This document shows, one piece after another, positions 59,631 through 64,000 of a DNA stretch of 64,000 nt. Source of the DNA: Deltaproteobacteria bacterium (GTDB lineage Bacteria; Desulfobacterota; Desulfuromonadia; Desulfuromonadales; Geopsychrobacteraceae); NCBI GenBank assembly GCA_024280335.1, contig JAJRQI010000007.1, forward strand, positions 80,835-144,834. Reading direction: 5' to 3'. The translations under genes and the position numbers were made by a program. The notes beneath the pieces were generated by a model. The model did no database searches, was not told the origin of the DNA, and was given only the letters and a program-made list of their open reading frames with translations. The stretch's first letter is position 1. Each line of letters starts with the position of its first letter.

Positions 59631-59958
59631 ATCGATCGACAAAGACCTCTTCGTCGCCGACATCTCCTTCGATGTTGAAGAGGAGGACTTACAAAAACTG
59701 TTCGCCGTCTGCGGCACGGTCCGCTCTGTTCACATGATGACCGACCAGAAATCGGGCAAGTTCAAAGGCTTCGCCTTCGTGCGGATGTCGACCGCCGCCG
59801 AAGCGAAAGATGCCGTGCACATGCTCGACGGTACCCGGCTGATCAATCGCTGCATCAGCGTCAGTGCCGCGAAGCCGAAAAAGGCGGTGGAACCGGCGGT
59901 GGAGACAGTTGCTGAAAAACCACGGCGGGAACGTCGCCCGCGCGGACGGCGTAAGTAA
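59620..59958 (+). CDS. RRM-domain RNA-binding protein
   Basis: A 112-residue protein with one RNA-recognition motif: RNP2 LFVADISFDV and RNP1 KFKGFAFVRM, with aromatic residues in place, then a basic Arg-rich tail (RRERRPRGRRK). Bacterial single-RRM proteins of this type occur in cyanobacteria and some proteobacteria, where roles include cold response and RNA localisation. It starts 11 bases before the end of the YkgJ-type gene; an ATG at 59611 is the alternative start. Confidence 0.88.
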   Translation: MKDKSIDKDLFVADISFDVEEEDLQKLFAVCGTVRSVHMMTDQKSGKFKGFAFVRMSTAAEAKDAVHMLDGTRLINRCISVSAAKPKKAVEPAVETVAEKPRRERRPRGRRK

Positions 59959-59982
59959 AAAAGTGCGGATCAGCCTGACACC

Positions 59983-60624
59983 TCAGCCTTCGCGATCCTC
60001 TCCCCAGATTTTATCCAGATAACGGTCGCGGCCTGAACCGTAGCGGTAATATTTGTAGCGTACCGGATTTTTTTTGTAATAATCCTGATGATAGTCTTCG
60101 GCTGGATAAAAAATCCCCGCCGGAACAATCTCTGTTACCAGCGGCGCGGTAAAGCGCCCTGACGCTGCCAGTTGCCGTTTCGACTCTTCGGCCAAATGCT
60201 GCTGCTTAGCGTCAAGAAAGTAGATCCCGCTACGGTACTGGCTGCCGCGATCGACAAACTGACCCCCAGCATCGGTCGGATCGATCTGCATCCAGAAAAC
60301 CTCAAGCAGTTGCTGATAGCTGACTCGGGCCGGATCGAAGACAATTTCCACCGCTTCGGTGTGACCGGTACCCCCGGCGGAAACCTGCCGATAGGTCGGA
60401 TTTTCCTTGCTGCCGGCGGTGTAACCGGAGGTCACCGAGAGCACGCCGGGAAGCTTTTCAAACGGGTGCTCCATGCACCAGAAACAGCCGCCGGCCAAAA
60501 TCGCCCGTTCCGTTGTCACCGCAGCTCTGCCGGCGGTTTCGATCTTTTTCTCCATCGCTGCCAGCAGCCCCACGGCAATCAGCAGGCAGAGCAGCGGTAT
60601 CAACAGCGTCAGTCGTCTATGCAT
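59983..60624 (-). CDS. msrA: Peptide methionine sulfoxide reductase MsrA, exported
   Basis: A 213-residue enzyme that reduces Met-S-sulfoxide. A signal anchor ([20 protein letters not shown], about 5-24) precedes the domain. The active site is [20 protein letters not shown] (GCFWC at 46-50), with [20 protein letters not shown] and [15 protein letters not shown]. It should act in the periplasm. The ATG at 60624 has AGGGG upstream; a longer reading from 60975 runs antisense to msrB in content and is rejected. It follows msrB by 22 bases. Confidence 0.93.
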   Translation of the reverse strand: MHRRLTLLIPLLCLLIAVGLLAAMEKKIETAGRAAVTTERAILAGGCFWCMEHPFEKLPGVLSVTSGYTAGSKENPTYRQVSAGGTGHTEAVEIVFDPARVSYQQLLEVFWMQIDPTDAGGQFVDRGSQYRSGIYFLDAKQQHLAEESKRQLAASGRFTAPLVTEIVPAGIFYPAEDYHQDYYKKNPVRYKYYRYGSGRDRYLDKIWGEDREG

Positions 60625-60646
60625 GATTATCCCCTGCGCGCAGGCA

Positions 60647-61192
60647 CTATCGGTCCAGCTTGACAAACACCAGCGACGCGGCATTGATGCAGTGCCGTTT
60701 TCCGGTCGGCTGCGGGCCATCAGCAAAAACATGGCCCAGATGGCCACCGCAGCGACTGCAAACCAGTTCGTTACGGACCGTGAAAAAACTGCGATCCTCG
60801 CGAATGGAGACATTCTCCTCTGCAACCGGTTGATAAAAACTTGGCCAGCCAGTACCCGATTTATACTTGGTCGAAGAATGATAGAGATCGAGGCCACAAC
60901 CGGCGCAACGATAGATACCATACTCCTTGTTGTCCCAGGTGCCCCCGGTAAAGGCCCGCTCAGTCCCCTGTTCACGGAGGATGTGGTACTGCTTCGGAGT
61001 CAATAGCTGACGCCATTCCTGCTCGGTTTTCACTACTTTTTCAGAGAGAATGTATTCCCCCGTTGCCAGCGAATAGACCTTGATCTGTCCCCTGTCAGCC
61101 ATCAGCTCCTCCCTACTCGCCTGTCCATCCGGCGCCGACCAGAAAAGACCGACAACCAGCAAAGCAACTGTAACTACCTGGATATGCTTCAT
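60647..61192 (-). CDS. msrB: Peptide methionine sulfoxide reductase MsrB, exported
   Basis: A 181-residue enzyme that reduces Met-R-sulfoxide. The signal peptide is [20 protein letters not shown]. Zinc Cys pairs are [11 protein letters not shown] and [14 protein letters not shown]; the catalytic Cys lies in [20 protein letters not shown] and [13 protein letters not shown] are family marks. With msrA on the same strand 22 bases downstream it forms an operon repairing both sulfoxide forms in exported proteins. Confidence 0.93.
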   Translation of the reverse strand: MKHIQVVTVALLVVGLFWSAPDGQASREELMADRGQIKVYSLATGEYILSEKVVKTEQEWRQLLTPKQYHILREQGTERAFTGGTWDNKEYGIYRCAGCGLDLYHSSTKYKSGTGWPSFYQPVAEENVSIREDRSFFTVRNELVCSRCGGHLGHVFADGPQPTGKRHCINAASLVFVKLDR

Positions 61193-61390
61193 GTCTTTGC
61201 TCCTTCCTGCAAGAGCAGCGCAATTATAACCGATTTAGTCTTTTGATTCTAGCAGCCCGGTAGACCCCTGTCGACCGCAACAAGCACATTCATCGACCGG
61301 GGGTTGAACCGATTGCAGTGCGGGAATCTGCACAGAGAATTTGCTGTCCCCCCCTGACAACAGAGTGGCAAATCCGTTATCCTGAAAAAA

Positions 61391-61532
61391 CGTAACTATT
61401 CAGCCCATCCCGCCTTCGGCCCTCTGGCGGCGTTGCTGTGCTGCTCAAATGCTCACATAACCATGTATGCTCCGCTTCTGCGCTGCTCACGCCTTGCCAG
61501 AGCACCAAATTCGGGCGTGTTGAATAGTTACG
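61391..61532. repeat. Inverted-repeat element, family 4 (MITE-like), shares ends with family 1
   Basis: CGTAACTATTCA (61391-61402) and TGAATAGTTACG (61521-61532) are perfect 12-base terminal inverted repeats of a 142-base element without a credible gene. The terminus AACTATTCAGC also opens copy A of family 1 at 13610. It fills most of the 378-base spacer 61193-61570. Confidence 0.8.
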
Positions 61533-61570
61533 AAAAAACAAGCATCGGCCCCGGCCTGAAAAGGACGCTC

Positions 61571-61915
61571 ATGGCTAAAGTTATCCCCTTCCCGCAAACA
61601 CCGAAAAAAGTTTCACAGATTGTTGCCGAGATTCTCGACAACCGACTGACCCATCGAAATCCGCAGGTGTTGCACTGTCTGAAAAGAGAGCTGAAAGGGT
61701 TGGTGAAGAAACACTTCAGCGACGAAGTCTTTGCCGCAACCCTGACCCTGCCTGCGGACTTGAGTGACGAGCAGTTCCGTAGCATTGAGCGGGCCTTCCA
61801 GCAGCACAATGATCAGTTGGTTTGTCGCACCAACGCCCTGTTTCTGGACCTCTGTCTGTCACGCATGACGATTTGCGAGTTGCAGTACCAAACTCCGCCG
61901 ACACAGGAAGATTAA
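61571..61915 (+). CDS. Hypothetical protein
   Basis: A 114-residue, mainly helical protein (VSQIVAEILDNRLTHRNPQV, LKRELKGLVKKHFSDEVF, LSDEQFRSIERAFQQHND) ending in a short Cys-containing tail (LFLDLCLSRMTICELQYQ). No domain is recognised. AAGGAC lies eight bases before the ATG at 61571; a longer reading would start inside the repeat. Transcribed toward the flavoprotein gene 67 bases downstream. Confidence 0.7.
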   Translation: MAKVIPFPQTPKKVSQIVAEILDNRLTHRNPQVLHCLKRELKGLVKKHFSDEVFAATLTLPADLSDEQFRSIERAFQQHNDQLVCRTNALFLDLCLSRMTICELQYQTPPTQED

Positions 61916-61982
61916 CGGCCAGTCCGCCGTGTAGAGAGTTCAATAGCTGCTATGCTGGTAGTTCTTTGGCTTGGAGAGAAAC

Positions 61983-63374
61983 ATGCCGCAAGATTTCGAT
62001 ATCATCATCCTCGGCGCCGGAACCACCGCCTTTGCCGGCGGACGGCTGGCGGCAGCACTGGGCAAAAAGGTGCTGATGATCGAACAGAGTCAGCTGGGCG
62101 GCGTCTGTGTCAACTGGGGCTGCGTACCGAGTAAAACCCTGATCCACAAGGCTGAAATGTACCAGGCCGCGCGCAAAGGGGAGGATTGGGGACTGAACCT
62201 GCGGGCGGGAAAACCGGACTGTGCCACGCTGATGAAACTGAAACGCTCGGCGGTGGAAACCCTGCGCGAAACCCACTATCAATACAAACTGGACCACAGC
62301 AAAAACCTCGAGGTGCTCTATGGTCGCGGCCGCTTTGTTTCGCCTACCAGCCTCGAAGTCGGCAAGCGGGTGGTCCGCGCCCCGCAGATCCTGATTGCCA
62401 CCGGAGGAGCGCCCCGCATCATTCCGCTGCCCGGCCTGGAAAACATCAAATATCTCACCAGCCTCAACGCCATGCACCTCCATGAATTTCCAAAATCGCT
62501 GATTATGCTCGGCGGCGGCGTGATCGCACTGGAGATGGGACAGATGTTCGCCCGTTTCGGCACCACCGTGACCATCCTTGAACGCGGCGCTAAACTGCTG
62601 AGTGAATTCGATCCGCGTCTGACCGAGCAGTTTCGCGCCATGCTGGAGTTGGAAGGGATTCAGATCCTCTTCAATGTCGAGAGCCAGCGGGTCGAGCAGC
62701 GCGACAACGGGGTCTGTCTGTACGCTCTGGCAGATGGCAATCCGCTGGGAATCTGCGCCGAAAAACTGATGTTGGCGGTCGGTACCCAACCGGCGACGCA
62801 AGGGATCGGCCTGCAGGAACTCGGTATCGAACTGGACCCGGGCGGTTTTATCCAGGTGGATGAACAACTCCGCACCAGCGTCCCTGGTATCTGGGCCGCC
62901 GGGGATGTCACCGGGTCGCTGCTGATTGCCCCCGCGGGGGCCCGAGAGGCCTGGATTGCCGTCAAGAACATGCTCGATCCGGATGCCGGTTACCACATCG
63001 ATCATCGCAGCTCGCCGATGGCGGTTTTTGTCGATCCTGAATTCGCCACGGTCGGCCTCAATCGTCAGCAGGCTGAAGCGAAAGGACTTGGGGTTGTAAC
63101 CACCTACCTCGGCCTTGATCGGGTACCGAAAGCGCATGTGATGGGGGAATTACAAGGGGGAGTGCTGCTGACGGCCGAAAAAGGCAGCGGCAAACTACTG
63201 GGGGTGCAGATGCTCTGCCCACGGGCGGCCGACATCATTCATGAAGCGACCCTGGCCGTCCGTTTCGGCCTGACGGTGGTCGATCTGGCCACTACCGTCC
63301 ACGTCTACCCCAGCATCAGTGACGGCCTGCGCCAGGCGGCCCGTGATAATGCTGTCCAGCAGGGGTTGCTTTAA
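61983..63374 (+). CDS. Pyridine nucleotide-disulfide oxidoreductase, dihydrolipoamide dehydrogenase/mercuric reductase-like
   Basis: A 463-residue class I flavoprotein. FDIIILGAGTTAFAGGRLAA binds FAD, GGVCVNWGCVPSKTLIHKAE holds the redox Cys pair, SLIMLGGGVIALEMGQMFAR binds NAD(P)H, and VPGIWAAGDVTGS and VHVYPSISDGLRQAA (His-Pro replaced by YPS, with Ser) complete it. The usual catalytic HPT-E motif of dihydrolipoamide dehydrogenase is not intact (VHVYPSIS), so it is nearer the MerA-like or uncharacterised branch than a certain E3. The ATG at 61983 has GGAGA upstream. Confidence 0.85.
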   Translation: MPQDFDIIILGAGTTAFAGGRLAAALGKKVLMIEQSQLGGVCVNWGCVPSKTLIHKAEMYQAARKGEDWGLNLRAGKPDCATLMKLKRSAVETLRETHYQYKLDHSKNLEVLYGRGRFVSPTSLEVGKRVVRAPQILIATGGAPRIIPLPGLENIKYLTSLNAMHLHEFPKSLIMLGGGVIALEMGQMFARFGTTVTILERGAKLLSEFDPRLTEQFRAMLELEGIQILFNVESQRVEQRDNGVCLYALADGNPLGICAEKLMLAVGTQPATQGIGLQELGIELDPGGFIQVDEQLRTSVPGIWAAGDVTGSLLIAPAGAREAWIAVKNMLDPDAGYHIDHRSSPMAVFVDPEFATVGLNRQQAEAKGLGVVTTYLGLDRVPKAHVMGELQGGVLLTAEKGSGKLLGVQMLCPRAADIIHEATLAVRFGLTVVDLATTVHVYPSISDGLRQAARDNAVQQGLL

Positions 63375-63435
63375 TCATTTTCCAAACATTGATGGCGCCG
63401 CCATCTAATTCGTTTTTGCGAGAGCATCAAACATT

Positions 63436-63466
63436 AAAACGCCCCGAAAATTATACGGGGCGTTTT
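63436..63466. terminator. Bidirectional Rho-independent terminator
   Basis: AAAACGCCCCG (63436-63446) and CGGGGCGTTTT (63456-63466) form an 11-base perfect stem with A and T tracts on both sides. It ends transcription of the flavoprotein gene. Confidence 0.88.
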
Positions 63467-63549
63467 AACGTAAGGTATTCATTCTTTGTGACTTCCCGTC
63501 GGGGGAAGCAAAATTGGATTATCCGACTTCGACAATCCAGATAGTTTTT

Positions 63550-63603
63550 CTATTCAATTTTTTGCATTTCCCTTAATCGACCTGGTGGTTCAGAGACCGG
63601 CAT
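63550..63603 (-). CDS. Possible 17-residue peptide with a perfect ribosome site
   Basis: ATG at 63603 on the minus strand is preceded by AAAGGAGG at a suitable distance and opens a short frame MPVSEPPGRLREMQKIE before TAG. Length is far too short to judge coding. It may be a leader peptide or chance. Confidence 0.25.
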   Translation of the reverse strand: MPVSEPPGRLREMQKIE

Positions 63604-63701
63604 ACAGTCTTCCTCCTTTGCGCTAGGGTTATGGCTAAAGGATAACAGCAAACCGACCGATGTAAATGGCTTGGTAAATAAATTGCCGTTCCGTTAGACT
63701 G

Positions 63702-63863
63702 GGAGGTTGTCCGAGAATAGGGGCCGAAGCGAAAATCCAGAAGTTTGAGAACAGATTTTAGCTCGTTTGAGAGCTCATAGCCTTAGCTATGGGCCGAAAA
63801 GGATCTGAAATATGGGCCAAACAGCTGGGTTTGCAGCCGGTCATGTATTCTCGGACAGCCTCC
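63702..63863. repeat. Inverted-repeat element, family 5 (MITE-like)
   Basis: GGAGGTTGTCCGAGAATA (63702-63719) and TATTCTCGGACAGCCTCC (63846-63863) are 18-base inverted ends with one mismatch around a 126-base interior that holds a second CATAGC/GCTATG hairpin. A solitary end is at 10181. In the rest of 63467-64000 no gene is seen apart from the tentative peptide. Confidence 0.8.
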
Positions 63864-64000
63864 TGATATGTATTGACCTGTCAAGTCTTACCACCAAATT
63901 ATTTTAGTCCTTTGGTTTTACAAGCATTTGGGACAGGGCACGAGTTGCATTCAACGACGGTAGATCACTCTGATATACGCGGGTTGGTTACCGCCTGACA

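Noticed and set aside
60625..60975. N-terminal extension of msrA across msrB
   Set aside because: Would overlap msrB antiparallel in content and add non-homologous residues; a signal anchor and ribosome site support the start at 60624.
61983..63374. Certain assignment as the E3 of the pyruvate dehydrogenase complex
   Set aside because: Located 48 kb away, and the conserved catalytic His-Pro-Thr segment is not intact (VHVYPSIS is close but the partner Glu pattern is unclear).
1..64000. CRISPR arrays, tRNA or rRNA genes, prophage or conjugative modules
   Set aside because: No regularly spaced short repeats, no cloverleaf or rRNA sequence recognised, and no structural phage, integrase, transposase or transfer genes found by reading.

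Overview
The window looks like chromosome of an anaerobic or microaerophilic Gram-negative bacterium, most likely in the Desulfuromonadales/Geobacterales group (former Deltaproteobacteria). This is inferred from gene content and not from a marker gene: a hybrid cluster protein operon with a DUF1858 protein and a hemerythrin, a TAXI-type TRAP transporter, PAS-rich sensor kinases, a DUF748 envelope protein, and moderate to high GC in most genes. No rRNA, tRNA, CRISPR array or prophage was seen.

Layout. 1-3 kb: partial AcuI/YhdH-type reductase divergent from an HxlR regulator, then a three-gene operon of exported or membrane unknowns. 3-10 kb: membrane protein with a TraB/GumN-like domain, HI0933-type flavoprotein, NAD salvage pair pncA-pncB, a REC-REC-GGDEF protein and a SIMPL lipoprotein. 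10-15.4 kb: pyruvate dehydrogenase E1alpha-E1beta-E2 operon, Glu/Leu-type dehydrogenase and dihydrofolate reductase. 15.5-24.8 kb: complete type I Wadjet anti-plasmid system (jetA-jetB-jetC-jetD) followed on the same strand by a SWIM-zinc-finger SNF2 ATPase. 25-42.6 kb: membrane transport, signalling and metabolic genes, including a chemotaxis receptor that has lost its N-terminus, an M50 protease, an aminotransferase and a TAXI-TRAP operon. 42.7-45.1 kb: AT-rich island with an HNH nuclease, an unknown small gene and a BrnT/BrnA-like toxin-antitoxin pair, with a diverged second copy of the hcp 3' end beside the pair. 45.1-48.2 kb: hcp nitrosative-stress operon. 48.3-64 kb: DUF748 protein, M23 peptidase, a histidine-kinase-like protein lacking its phosphoacceptor His, uvrB with an in-frame TAA before its UVR domain, RbgA-type GTPase, exported MsrB and MsrA, and an Lpd/MerA-type flavoprotein.

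The spacers carry several families of non-coding palindromic repeats with terminal inverted repeats (MITE- or REP-like). At least two families share the terminus AACTATTCAG, and one shows a compensatory base change in its central stem.

The points most worth following up are the Wadjet plus SNF2 unit, the island at the hcp 3' end, the interrupted uvrB, the decapitated chemotaxis receptor, the His-less kinase and the repeat families. All functional names come from reading motifs and overall protein character; no database search was run.
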